NCBI GenBank assembly: GCA_031271905.1 | Contig: JAISUT010000058.1 | Coordinates: 1-48,997, forward strand | Direction: 5' to 3' | Source: Acidobacteriota bacterium | GTDB taxonomy: Bacteria > Acidobacteriota > UBA6911 | Length of the DNA stretch: 48,997 nt | In this document: positions 8,749 through 17,143 of the stretch, in pieces | Layout of the letters: each line of letters starts with the position of its first letter | Position numbering within the stretch: the first letter of the stretch is position 1 | Program-made: the position numbers and the translations under genes | Notes under the pieces: generated by a model | What the model was told of the DNA's origin: nothing | The model's input: only the letters and a program-made list of their open reading frames with translations | Database searches by the model: none

Positions 8749-11700
8749 TCACCTTTCCTCCTCGCACGAGTCGTCGCCGTCGGCGCACTCCTCCCCTTCG
8801 ACCGTCACCGACCTCACCCGCGCGCTGTAGCCGGTGCCGTCGTCGATGCGGCTGTCAAGCGTCCGACGGGCGGCGGGCGCCTCCTGCCCGGCGTCCGCCT
8901 CCGGGCGCGGCTCCCGCTCCTGCCGCACATCCTCCACGGCGCGCCCCGTCTCGGCGCGGGCGGGGGCGGCGGCGGTCGCCGCCTCGACCTGCGCGTCGGC
9001 GTAGCCGTTGTCGGCGCCCACGCCCCCCTTGCCGACAAGGCCGCCCACATGGTCGCCGCCGTTGCCCACCACCGTGCCGGTCGCCGCCGAGTTGCTGACC
9101 GTGCCTCCGGTCTGGCTCCCCACGAGCCCCCCCAGGTTGTTGACGCGCCCGTCGGCTATGGCGATGACGTTCCCCGTGGCGTAGGCGCGGACGATGTCGC
9201 TCCGCACCGCCGAGCCGATCAGGCCGCCGATCATCCCCCCCGCCTCCGCGCCGAGCGAAAGGTCGGTCTCGCGGGTGCCGATGACGTTCCCCGTCGCGTA
9301 GACGTTGTCCACCTTCACCGGGGTGCCTTCGGCTAGGAGCAGGTAGCCGACCTCCCCGACAAGGCCGCCCACCTTCCAGCCGCCCAGCACGTCGCCTGTG
9401 GCGAACGAGTCGGTCACCGCGTTCGGGAACGGCTTCGGCTCCCATTGCCCCGCGATCACGCCGACAAGGCCGCCCACCTGCTCGCCGTCGAGCGCCGTCA
9501 CGTCGCCCGACGCCCACGAGTTGCTGACGTTCGCGTAGTACGCCTCCCCCAGCAGCCCCCCGACGGTCGATGACCACTCCTGCGAGACGTACCAGTCGCC
9601 GGAGCTGCCGACGGGCAGCTCCACCAGCCGCCCGTACTCGTCGTACATGGCCAGCTTCTCGCCCGTGTCCCGGTTGACGTAGTAGAGGACGACCCCCGCG
9701 CCGGTCACGTCGCCCGTCGCGTGGCTGTCGGCTATGGTGACGGTGGTCGCGTTGCCCACCAGCCCGCCGAGGCGGCTGCCCGACGAGGAGACCGCGACGT
9801 CGGAATAAGACCGCTCGATGCGCGGGCCGGTTCCCGCGACGTACCTGTCGCCGGCGTAGGTCGCGTTGCCGAGCATCGTGCCGACCAGGCCCCCGGCCGT
9901 GCCCGTCCCCTGTATCCTGCCCGTGCTGTACGCCTGACTCACCACCGTGTCGGCCGCCGAGCCGGCCAGCGCGCCGAGCCCGCCCTTGCCGGTGATGCTG
10001 ACGTTCTCCACGCCGATGTCGCGGACGAGGTTCATGCCCCCCGCGCTGGCGACCACCCGCCCGACCAGCGCCACGTTGTTCTCCGTCGGCGCGTCCAGCG
10101 TCAGGTTGGAGACCGTGTGGCCGAACCCCGCCAGCGTGCCCGACATGGCGGCGAGCACCGAGGGCGTCCCCTTGTGCGCCGCGCTCCACTCCGTCGCGTC
10201 GATGTCCTGCGCCAAGGCGAAGTAGCCGGTCGCCGTGCCGTCGGCGTCGGCATGGGTCGTCGCGAGCGCAGCCAAGTCGTCGAGGCTGTGGATCAGCACG
10301 GCGGCCTCGCCGTTGACTTCCAGCGTCGCGTCCGCGCCGGACAGGGTGACGCTCGCGAACTCCGCGTCATCGGGGACGGCCTGCGCCACGGGGACCATGC
10401 GCCACACCGTCTTCATCGTCCCTGTCGCCTCGTCCCACTCCGGCACGGCGCGCATCTCCAAGACCGCCCCGCTGTACGCCGCCCGCGTCCGCAGGTGGTA
10501 GTCGCCGCCGTAGCCCAGCGACAGCCCCGCCTTGCCGCCCGTCGCCGTCACGGGCTTGTTGAAATAGATGTCTTTTCCGGCGTGGAGCCCCAGCGCCGTG
10601 TCTGCCGACCATGCGAGGGCTTCGTCCACGACGATGTCCCCTTGGCGCGCCGAGAGCGAGAAGCCGCGCTCGGCGAGGTTGCCGTTCACGAAGCCGCCGG
10701 TCAGGTCGCCCCCCGCGCCGATGGTGATCCCGGCGTTCTGCTCCCACCGCCACGAGCCGCCCGCGCCGGTCGAGAGACTGTCCAGCGTGAAGCCGCCCGT
10801 CAGCGCCACCGAGTCGCCCGCCGTCGTCAGCCTGCCGCCGTCGCCGAGCGCCACCGAGCCGCCGAGCGCCACCGCGCCGGTCAGGTCGCGGTCGGATATG
10901 TCGTCGCCCGCCAGCTTCAGGCCGTCCAGCGTCAGCGTCAGCCCGTCCGTCGCCGCCAGCAGCGCGTCGCCGCCCCCCTTGACGGAGCCGCTGTGCTCCA
11001 CGCCGCCCTTGGCCGCCAAGGCGAGGAAGCCGCCGTCCGCTATCACGACGTCCCCCGCCGAGACGACCTTGCCGTCGCCCCGCGACACATTGAACACGAG
11101 GACGTCGCCGCCCCCCATGAAGCCCGCCACGTCGGGGAGGTCGAACGCGCTCGCCAGCAGGCCGCCCACGTCCACGCGGGAACCGGCGGCGAACAGCACC
11201 CCGCGCGCGTTCAGCACGAAGACGCGCCCTTTGGCCAAGAGCGTCCCCTCGATCACGCTCGGCAGGTCGGTCACGACCCGGTTGAGCGTGACCGACTCGC
11301 TGGACGGCTGGTTGAACACCAGCGTCTCGCCCGCCCCCAGCGAGAACCGGAGCCAGTCGAGCACCGCCCGCTCGCTCTCCTGCTCCACCACCGCCGTCTT
11401 GCCCGAAGGCGACTGGTAGACGGTCGCCTCGCCCGCCGCCACGCGGTCGAACACCAGCCGCGCGTCGCCCACGATGACGCTCCCCACGCTCCCCGCCACC
11501 GTGTAGTTCGGGTTGTTCGCCTTGAGCGCGGAGGTGTCCGTGACGCGCCACACGTTCGGCGTCGAGGCGTCCTTGCTGGCGGTCGCCGTGCCGCTCAGCG
11601 TCACCTTGTCGTCCCCGGCGACGTTGGTGAGGCGCAAGTCCTGCGCCGCCACCGTGAACTCCGACGCCGCGCCCGCCTCCGCCAGCGCGTAGAACTGGAG

Positions 11701-14700
11701 CGGGCGCGGCGTTATGGCCGCCGCCGTGGTGCGCGTGGTCGCGCCGGAGAGGGTGTAGTTCCCCGCGTCCGCGCCGGACAGCGCTATGCCGCTCACCGTC
11801 ACCGTCCGGTTCCCCGCGTTCTTGTTGTTGAACGACGCCGCCGCGTAGGAGACCGACAGGTCGTCGCCCGCCACCGCGCCGGATACCGTCCCGCTGGCCG
11901 TGGCGGCGGTCGTGCCGTCGTACACCTTGTCCTCGCCCGCCACCGTCGCCGTCACCGCCTTCGGCGTGATGCTCGCCGCCGTCGTCGTCGGCAGGACGTA
12001 GTTGGAGAGCTTCCCGCCGCTCGCCCCCGTGCCGTCCGACGCCGTGTAGGCCAGGTCTACCGTCTTGCCCTCGCCGGCGTTCCCGTCGCGGAACGCCGCT
12101 GCCGTGTAGACGACGCTCAGCGTCTCGCCGCGCACCAGCCCTTGCAGGCCGCCGCCGGACACGCCTTGCTTCAACGTCGCCGAGGTGTCGTCCGCGCCGT
12201 TGTACACCCGGTCGGCGACCACGCCGGAGATCGTCAGTTGGCGCGGCAGCACGCGGACCACCCCGCGGACGTTCGCGTAGGAGGCGGCGTCCAGCGTGGA
12301 GGCCGCGTCCCAGACCCCGGCGTCCACGGTGTTGCTCTTGGGCGATACGCTGTCGCCCCCTTGCAGGCCGCGCGCCGTGACCGAGACGCCGCTGCCGTAC
12401 TGCGGGGTGCCGGAGAGGATCACGACCGGCGTGTTGCGCAGGACGGGGCGGCCCGACTTCGACTCGCCCCACACGTCCGGACGGCCCGCGCCGAAGGCGT
12501 AGCTCGCAAAGGACGCCGCCGCGTCGGCGGACAGCATCGCCGCCCCCGCCGTGCGCCCCAGCAGCGAATCCCCGATCCAGTAGGCGTTCTCGATGTTCCC
12601 GCTGTTGCGCGCCGCGAAGCCGTACATCCGCTGGCCGAAGGCGTTCACCGGCTCGAAGTCCGCGCCGCTGTTGTTCACCACGTTCATCGTGGCGTAGGCG
12701 TTGCGGATCGTCCCCGAGTTGTCGTAGGCGAAGCCCGCGTCCCAGCTCGAATTCGCGCCCAGCGTGGCGAACCGCGTCGTGTAGGCGTCCTCGATGAGCC
12801 CCGCGTTCTCCCCGACGAAGCCGCCGAAGCGCGGCGCGTAGTTGGACACGTTGTCGGAGACCGAGTAGGTGTACGCCTCCGCGACGGTGCCGGTGTTCCT
12901 GCCGACGAAGCCGCCGACGGACAGGCGGGAGGAGGTCGCGCCGGTCAGCGACACGGTGTTGGCCGCGTAGGCGCGGCGCACCACGCCGGCGTTGTCGCCG
13001 ACGAAGCCGCCGACGAAGCCGGAGGCCGCCGAGACGGACAGGTCGTTGATGAGGGTGCCGCTCCCCATCCAGCTGTCGAGTATCGTCCCGCCCGCCTCGT
13101 TGACCCCGACGAAGCCGCCCGTCGTGCCCGCCATGTCGTGGATCGTCCCCTGCGCCGAGCTCCACGAGATCAGGCCGGAGTTCGTCCCCGCCAGCAGCCC
13201 CGCCGCAGACACCCACGTCGCGGTGTTGGCAAGGTCGGTTATGTACAGCCCGCCGCTGACGGCGGCGTTGACGACGCTCCCACGGTTGACGTCGGCAAGG
13301 ACGCCCGACGAGGCCTTCCGGCTGGAGGAGTCCGCCGCGACAGTCCCGGTGACGGAGAGGTTGCTGACCGACGCGCCCTTGGCGATGGTGCCGAACACGC
13401 TCTGCGCCGCGCTGGAGAAGTTCTCGATCTTGTGGCCGAGGCCGTTGAACTTGCCCGTGAAGCCGGAGTCGCCGCCGCCGTCGAGCGCCGTCCATCCGGC
13501 GACGGACGACATGTCGATGTCGCTTCCGAGGGCGTAGCGCCCGGAGGGGTTGGCGCGCGCCGCCGCCAGTTGGCTGGCGGTGTTGACGACCGTGTACGCC
13601 TCGCCCCCCAGCTTCAACGCGCCCGTTCCCGTGAAGTCGATGCGGGCGTTGCCGTCGCCCACGGCGGTGTAGAGGCCGTGGGGCGTCCCGTCGGCGTTCG
13701 CCCCCTTCCCGTAGTTCGCCGTCAGGCCCGCCGTCCCCGTCGCCGCCAGCACGTTGTTGACGTAGACGTTGCTTGTCGCGGTCAAGGTCAGGGTGTTCTT
13801 CGACCACGACAGCGCCCCGTTGACGTTGATGTCGCCGTCGTTCGTCCCGCCGTTGCCGCTCCCCTGCGTCGAGACTATCGTCACGCTCCCCTTCGCCAGG
13901 GCGGCGTTCAGCGTCGCCGCGCTCACGTCGCCGTCGTTCGCCGTCGAGCCGATGGTGAAGCCGTCCGGGTCGATCAGCCATTCGCCGTCCGCGCCGCGCG
14001 CCGCGTGGGTGTCGATGACGGCGCCGTCGGCCACCGCCACCCGGTCGCCGCTCGTCTCGACGAAGCCCCCGTCGCCGCCGTCCGGCGCGCTCGCGTCCAG
14101 CGTCCCGGAGACGTCCGCCTCGCCGCCGTCCGCGTAAAGCTCGATGCGCCCCTTCAGGTCGCCGACGGTGCGCGCCTGGACGGAGCCCGTCATGTTCACC
14201 TGCGCCGTCACCAGGTCGCTCGCCGCCATCGCCGTCAGGTACACCCGGCCGCCGTCGGCCACCACCGCGCCCCGGTTCTCCACCAGGGCGTCCAGCGCCC
14301 CCTCGTCCACCGCCACGCCGAGGAGCGAGCCGCCGCCGTCGAAGTCCAGGCGTATTTTGTCGCCGGACGCCATCGCGACCGTCCCCCGCGTCGCCGTGAC
14401 GACGCCGCGGTTGGACACCGAGCCGCCCAGGAGCGCGACGTAGCCGCCGTCGCGCGCCTCGACGGCGCCCTCGTTGACCACCGCGCCGCCCCTGCCGTCG
14501 CCCTTGCCTTTGAAAACGTAGCGCCCGGCGGCGAAGTCGGCGTCCGTCAAGTCCAGCGCGCTGGCGACGAAGCCGCCCGCGTTCACGGTCGCGCCTTTCG
14601 CGATCAGGACGCCGTTGGAGTTCAGCAGGAACACCTGTCCGTCGGCGCGCAACGCCCCTTCGATGACGCTCCGCTCGCTCCCGACGACGCGGTTGAGCGT

Positions 14701-14961
14701 CACCGACGACGCCCCCGGCTGGTTGAAGTTCACCGCCTCGCCGGCTTTGACGCTGAACGACTGCCAGTTGATGGACGCCCGTTCGGTCGTCTGGTTGACG
14801 TTCGTGACGTTGCCGGACTGCGCGACGGTCGCCACGCCGCTGGTCACCACCGCGCCCTGCGGGCCGGACTGCGCCAAAAGCGCCTGTCCCGGCGCAAGCA
14901 GCGCCATCAGCGCCGCCGCCGCGGCCTTTTGCCTTAGTTTCTTCGCGTCCCGTCCGTTCAT
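8749..14961 (-). CDS. Filamentous-haemagglutinin-like two-partner secretion exoprotein
   Basis: A 2070-residue TpsA-type surface or secreted adhesin. The ATG at 14961 has GAGG 8 nt upstream, and the N-terminus is a long signal peptide ending near LLAQS. Residues ~30-250 form the haemagglutination/TPS secretion domain (VTNVNQTTERASINWQSFSV; FNQPG..SVTLNRVVG; LLNSNGVLIAKGATVNAGG). GLUG-type repeats (GGFVG.N.G.v..aY) cover ~550-800. MBG/YDG-type repeats (DRVYNG..., DKVYDGTTAA) cover ~900-1095. A second TPS-like domain (LDWLRFSLGAGETLVFNQP, VLNARGVLFAAGSRVDVGG) occupies ~1165-1330. More GLUG repeats follow (~1650-1970). The C-terminus is acidic and contains two Cys. No TpsB/FhaC transporter gene is in the window. 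It is monocistronic as far as visible. A poly-C tract lies about 410 nt upstream. Confidence 0.9.
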   Translation of the reverse strand: MNGRDAKKLRQKAAAAALMALLAPGQALLAQSGPQGAVVTSGVATVAQSGNVTNVNQTTERASINWQSFSVKAGEAVNFNQPGASSVTLNRVVGSERSVIEGALRADGQVFLLNSNGVLIAKGATVNAGGFVASALDLTDADFAAGRYVFKGKGDGRGGAVVNEGAVEARDGGYVALLGGSVSNRGVVTATRGTVAMASGDKIRLDFDGGGSLLGVAVDEGALDALVENRGAVVADGGRVYLTAMAASDLVTAQVNMTGSVQARTVGDLKGRIELYADGGEADVSGTLDASAPDGGDGGFVETSGDRVAVADGAVIDTHAARGADGEWLIDPDGFTIGSTANDGDVSAATLNAALAKGSVTIVSTQGSGNGGTNDGDINVNGALSWSKNTLTLTATSNVYVNNVLAATGTAGLTANYGKGANADGTPHGLYTAVGDGNARIDFTGTGALKLGGEAYTVVNTASQLAAARANPSGRYALGSDIDMSSVAGWTALDGGGDSGFTGKFNGLGHKIENFSSAAQSVFGTIAKGASVSNLSVTGTVAADSSSRKASSGVLADVNRGSVVNAAVSGGLYITDLANTATWVSAAGLLAGTNSGLISWSSAQGTIHDMAGTTGGFVGVNEAGGTILDSWMGSGTLINDLSVSAASGFVGGFVGDNAGVVRRAYAANTVSLTGATSSRLSVGGFVGRNTGTVAEAYTYSVSDNVSNYAPRFGGFVGENAGLIEDAYTTRFATLGANSSWDAGFAYDNSGTIRNAYATMNVVNNSGADFEPVNAFGQRMYGFAARNSGNIENAYWIGDSLLGRTAGAAMLSADAAASFASYAFGAGRPDVWGESKSGRPVLRNTPVVILSGTPQYGSGVSVTARGLQGGDSVSPKSNTVDAGVWDAASTLDAASYANVRGVVRVLPRQLTISGVVADRVYNGADDTSATLKQGVSGGGLQGLVRGETLSVVYTAAAFRDGNAGEGKTVDLAYTASDGTGASGGKLSNYVLPTTTAASITPKAVTATVAGEDKVYDGTTAATASGTVSGAVAGDDLSVSYAAASFNNKNAGNRTVTVSGIALSGADAGNYTLSGATTRTTAAAITPRPLQFYALAEAGAASEFTVAAQDLRLTNVAGDDKVTLSGTATASKDASTPNVWRVTDTSALKANNPNYTVAGSVGSVIVGDARLVFDRVAAGEATVYQSPSGKTAVVEQESERAVLDWLRFSLGAGETLVFNQPSSESVTLNRVVTDLPSVIEGTLLAKGRVFVLNARGVLFAAGSRVDVGGLLASAFDLPDVAGFMGGGDVLVFNVSRGDGKVVSAGDVVIADGGFLALAAKGGVEHSGSVKGGGDALLAATDGLTLTLDGLKLAGDDISDRDLTGAVALGGSVALGDGGRLTTAGDSVALTGGFTLDSLSTGAGGSWRWEQNAGITIGAGGDLTGGFVNGNLAERGFSLSARQGDIVVDEALAWSADTALGLHAGKDIYFNKPVTATGGKAGLSLGYGGDYHLRTRAAYSGAVLEMRAVPEWDEATGTMKTVWRMVPVAQAVPDDAEFASVTLSGADATLEVNGEAAVLIHSLDDLAALATTHADADGTATGYFALAQDIDATEWSAAHKGTPSVLAAMSGTLAGFGHTVSNLTLDAPTENNVALVGRVVASAGGMNLVRDIGVENVSITGKGGLGALAGSAADTVVSQAYSTGRIQGTGTAGGLVGTMLGNATYAGDRYVAGTGPRIERSYSDVAVSSSGSRLGGLVGNATTVTIADSHATGDVTGAGVVLYYVNRDTGEKLAMYDEYGRLVELPVGSSGDWYVSQEWSSTVGGLLGEAYYANVSNSWASGDVTALDGEQVGGLVGVIAGQWEPKPFPNAVTDSFATGDVLGGWKVGGLVGEVGYLLLAEGTPVKVDNVYATGNVIGTRETDLSLGAEAGGMIGGLIGSAVRSDIVRAYATGNVIAIADGRVNNLGGLVGSQTGGTVSNSAATGTVVGNGGDHVGGLVGKGGVGADNGYADAQVEAATAAAPARAETGRAVEDVRQEREPRPEADAGQEAPAARRTLDSRIDDGTGYSARVRSVTVEGEECADGDDSCEEER

Positions 14962-15373
14962 GGCCGTGTCCTCGTATGGTCGTTTATATGTTTGTTCCTA
15001 TTTCGCAAGTTTTGCGGGCGGCCGTGCCGCGATATGGAGCGCGGGAGCGGGCTCCCGCCTTGGAAAGCGGCGTCAAGCCGCCGCGCTCCGCACGCGCCGA
15101 CGCAGCCCTTGGACAGGCGAAGCCGCGCGTGGCGCATCCGGCGGACGCCTCTCTGAGGCTGCGTCTCTGCGGCCGGCGGCGAGTTGGTTTTTCGCGGATT
15201 TCGCGTGGTTCGCGGTTGAATGGTTCGCGGTTGAAAAGCGGCGGGCGCGGCGTCTTGACGCGCGCGGCTAGAGCGGGCGCGCCGTTGGTCGCGGCGCCTG
15301 TCGCGGCGGGATGGTGAAGGAATCGGCGGCTGGGAGAATATTTCCCCCATATATATAGGGCTAGGGTTGCATA

Positions 15374-15389
15374 CCCCCCCCCCCCCCCC
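15374..15389. repeat. Homopolymeric (C)16 tract
   Basis: Sixteen consecutive cytosines lie about 413 nt upstream of the adhesin start codon (G16 in the transcribed direction). A run of this length is prone to slipped-strand length change, and such tracts near surface genes often act as phase-variation switches. That role is inferred here. Confidence 0.85.
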
Positions 15390-15526
15390 TTCGGGTTCGG
15401 GGCGGCGGGTTCGCGGTTCGTCAATTCCGTGAATTGGTTAGAGCTTTTGGAGCTCTTGGATGCTGCGGCTGCGTCACCAGGTTTGGCGGCGCACGCAGGT
15501 GCGGCGCAGGCGCCGGAATTCGCCAA

Positions 15527-15553
15527 TTTCATCAATTCCGTCAATTCTGCCAC
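15527..15553. repeat. Short 9-nt imperfect tandem repeat
   Basis: Three 9-nt units of the form c-g/a-c/t-caatt-y (cgccaattt, catcaattc, cgtcaattc) stand in tandem. A related cgtcaattc motif with an inverted partner occurs near 15419. This looks like a degenerate minisatellite, and no coding role is supported. Confidence 0.55.
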
Positions 15554-15843
15554 GACCGCCGGGGCATGGTCAGCGCTTTTGGTTCCGTTGCCCTTGCTTC
15601 CGATGTTGCGGACGGTCGTCGTTCCCATACGTTCCAAGTCTCTTCACGAGGTTTCGTCCGGCGCCTCCCGCGTGGATTTGCTGCTGGCTCGCGCATCCGT
15701 AACGCTTAACGGACTTGAGTCTCGTTTATGGTGCGACCCTATCGTGCTCGTTTCCGCCAATCGTGTCAATGTTTTTTTTGCGCTACAGGGCGCTACAGGG
15801 ATGGGATTTTCCGGCGATCCCTTGCGTGAATCCGCCGTTTGTC

Positions 15844-15886
15844 GCACGGGCGAGCCTGCGTCCCACGCAGACGGCGGCGTGCCGCC
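15844..15886. repeat. Dispersed palindromic repeat, copy A
   Basis: This 43-nt element matches the copy at 16324-16366 at 36 of 43 positions. The shared core is cccacgcagacggcggc. It folds into two small stems, TGCGT-CCC-ACGCA and GGCGGC-GT-GCCGCC. Confidence 0.75.
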
Positions 15887-15998
15887 ACACAACCGCGAAG
15901 CCGACCGCTCGGCAGGGACCGAGAAACGCCCTGCGGGTAACTTCGCTGCAGTGGTAGGATGTGGCTGCATGTGCGACAGCCAAGACCCGTTTACGTAG

Positions 15999-16145
15999 CT
16001 GATCTTCATGGCATTGCAGAAGATTTCCCGGAGGTGGACAATGCCCTTCAAGAACTGGGGGCTGTCCTCCACCAGTTCTCGATTTTCTATGGGGACAGGG
16101 TGCCGTTGTGATGGAACCGTTTACACAAAAATATTTATAGGCTCG
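15999..16145 (+). mobile_element. IS256-family transposase C-terminal remnant and element end
   Basis: From CTG at 15999 the frame reads LIFMALQKISRRWTMPFKNW, matching the conserved C-terminal LALrNisKKWTMPi.nW segment of IS256 (mutator) transposases. After the G-run at 16056-16060 the match continues in a second frame as GAVLHQFSIFYGDRVPL and stops at TGA 16109-16111. IS256-type transposases end in just this way (..ALNqF.I.FgDRvPl). The AT-rich tail at 16112-16145 (ccgtttacacaaaaatattt) resembles the terminal region of such elements. The rest of the element is missing, so this is a frameshifted relic. Confidence 0.7.
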
Positions 16146-16148
16146 TCG

Positions 16149-16262
16149 TCAGAGCTTTTTCCGCTTATCCAGCTTGCGCACTTCGCCCGGCGTCAGGTTC
16201 ATCACTTTTGCGATAACTTCAACCGGTAGGCGCAGAACGTCACCCGCCACGTGCGCGCCAGC
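16149..16262 (-). pseudogene. Remnant of an Rpn/PD-(D/E)XK-like gene C-terminus
   Basis: The minus strand carries GDVLRLPVEVIAKVMNLTPG and then EVRKLDKRKKL before TGA at 16149. The pattern lp.e.Iak...Lt.eEv.kL resembles the C-terminal helix-turn motif of Rpn-family recombination-promoting nucleases and YhgA-like proteins. Nothing of the catalytic domain is present. It lies against the IS256 relic, which may have disrupted it. The family call is tentative. Confidence 0.35.
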
Positions 16263-16320
16263 TCCGAGTATGGACGCCCCTTCAGGCTCTGTGAGGAGTG
16301 GGAACGGCGAATGCGAACAT

Positions 16321-16344
16321 GGGGCACGGGCGAACCCGTGCCCC
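16321..16344 (-). terminator. Hairpin downstream of the DUF1573-like gene
   Basis: A perfect 10-bp stem (GGGGCACGGG at 16321-16330 with CCCGTGCCCC at 16335-16344) and a CGAA loop lie about 20 nt past the TAG at 16365. It overlaps copy B of the dispersed palindromic repeat. There is no T-tract. Confidence 0.55.
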
Positions 16345-16366
16345 ACGCAGACGGCGGCTCGCCGCT
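16324..16366. repeat. Dispersed palindromic repeat, copy B
   Basis: This is the second copy of the 43-nt element at 15844-15886. It overlaps the last bases of the DUF1573-like gene and supplies part of its downstream hairpin. Confidence 0.75.
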
Positions 16367-17084
16367 ACTTCGCGTACTGGATCATGAGGAACAGGCCGCT
16401 GCCGCCGGCGTTGATGGCGTTGGAATCGACCAGTATCAGTTCCCGCTCCGCGCCGACCTCGGCCACGCCCTTCAGTTGCAGCTCGACGTCCTGCGACTGG
16501 CCCGGCTCGATGGTGATGTCGCCGGACGCCGCGCCGTCGTAATAGACGTTCTTGCCGTCCTTCGACCGCATGCCGGTGACGACCAGCGGCAACGAGCCCT
16601 CGTTTTTCACCGTGAAGACCTGCGTCTTCCCGGTCTCAAGCTCCGCGCCCGCGATGGACACGCGCCGGGGCGCGACCGCGATCTTCGCGCCGGGGGCCTC
16701 CTTGACCTCGCCGGACATCTTGAATATCTCGATCTTCTCTTGGCCGGGGATGTCGGTCGTGAAGATGACCTTCTTGTCGAACGGCCCGGGCCGCCCCTGC
16801 GTCAGATAGGTCACCTGAAGTTCGGTCTTCTCGCCTGCGTCCAATGCGTGCTTTCCAAGCACGGCCTCCGTGCACGCTCAACTGGTCTGGACGTTGGTGA
16901 TTTCGACCGGCGCATCCCCCGTGTTCTCGATGACCACCGTAACGACGGCGTTGACCCCTTCGTCGATCACGCCGAATTCTTTGTGGTCGGGCGTGGCGGT
17001 CAGTCCCGCCGCCCAGGCGCCGCACGCCAACGACAAGGCGACGACGAGCGCCGACACCGCCCCGACGGTTCTCCCTGTTTTCAT
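16365..17084 (-). CDS. Exported DUF1573-like protein with in-frame TGA; candidate selenoprotein
   Basis: Read through the TGA at 16878-16880 this is a 239-residue protein. The start ATG (17084) has AAGGA upstream and a signal peptide (MKTGRTVGAVSALVVALSLA..AWA). Residues 30-68 (DHKEFGVIDEGVNAVVTVVI, then ENTGDAPVEITNVQTS) are a typical DUF1573 N-terminal half. The family continues as TSCgCT. Here the codon is TGA, followed in the same frame by ACTEAVLGKHALDAGEKTEL and another 150 codons of good family sequence. TGA therefore replaces the first Cys of a C-x-C pair (U69-A-C71). A hairpin with a UUGGAAA loop starts 14 nt after the TGA. The second half (~112-239) is another Ig-like beta domain. 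It lies 59 nt downstream of the tetrahaem cytochrome gene. The alternative is a nonsense mutation or a base error. TGA is a normal stop elsewhere in the window. Confidence 0.7.
16846..16880 (-). promoter_or_regulatory. Candidate bacterial SECIS element and UGA codon
   Basis: After the TGA (16878-16880), a 5-bp stem CGTGC/GCACG (16863-16859 and 16851-16847) closes a 7-nt loop, UUGGAAA. The loop begins 19 nt after the TGA. Bacterial SECIS loops typically sit roughly 16-37 nt downstream and carry early-loop guanosines, so the geometry fits. Competing pairings exist: GCACGG-AGG-CCGTGC, and an outer GCGTGC/GCACGC. The active fold is uncertain. Confidence 0.5.
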
Positions 17085-17110
17085 AAAACAAATTTCCTTT
17101 CTGTGGTGGT

Positions 17111-17134
17111 TTGCAAAACCGCTTGCAAAACTGC
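17111..17134. repeat. 12-nt tandem repeat between two genes
   Basis: Two near-identical 12-mers, ttgcaaaaccgc and ttgcaaaactgc, are followed by a degenerate third unit reaching the stop codon of the cytochrome gene. They fill the 59-nt gap between the cytochrome and the DUF1573-like gene. Confidence 0.7.
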
Positions 17135-17143
17135 TCGCCAAAG

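Larger units (their letters stand above)
14962..15998. other. Intergenic region rich in palindromes and short repeats, no supported gene
   Basis: This kilobase upstream of the adhesin holds no gene I can support; open frames here have no family signature and run through repeats. It contains a perfect hairpin GCGGGAGC-GG-GCTCCCGC (15041-15058), a caagccgccgcgctcc repeat near 15074, a duplicated ggttcgcggttgaa motif (15209-15240), a 16-C tract, short caatt-based tandem repeats and one copy of a 43-nt dispersed palindromic repeat. An AT-rich stretch near 15341-15360 may belong to the adhesin promoter. Confidence 0.6.

Noticed and set aside
9721-14937. A 1738-codon open frame on the plus strand opposite the adhesin gene
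   Set aside because: Composition is Arg/Val/Ala/His-rich with no motifs, as expected for an antisense shadow of a high-GC repeat-rich gene. The minus-strand protein has clear TPS and GLUG signatures.
14984-15637. A 217-codon minus-strand frame that runs through the poly-C tract upstream of the adhesin
   Set aside because: It consists of repeats and palindromes translated into low-complexity sequence, with no family signature. The poly-C could shift its frame, but I see no reason to believe it encodes a protein.
15644-16072. A 142-codon minus-strand frame containing a GGTPPSAWDAGSP-like stretch
   Set aside because: The frame is produced by the palindromic repeat at 15844-15886 and the antisense of the transposase relic.
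16878-16880. Genome-wide reassignment of TGA as the reason for the in-frame TGA
   Set aside because: Several genes here end properly with TGA (the adhesin, the flavoprotein, aguB), so TGA is a normal stop in this organism.
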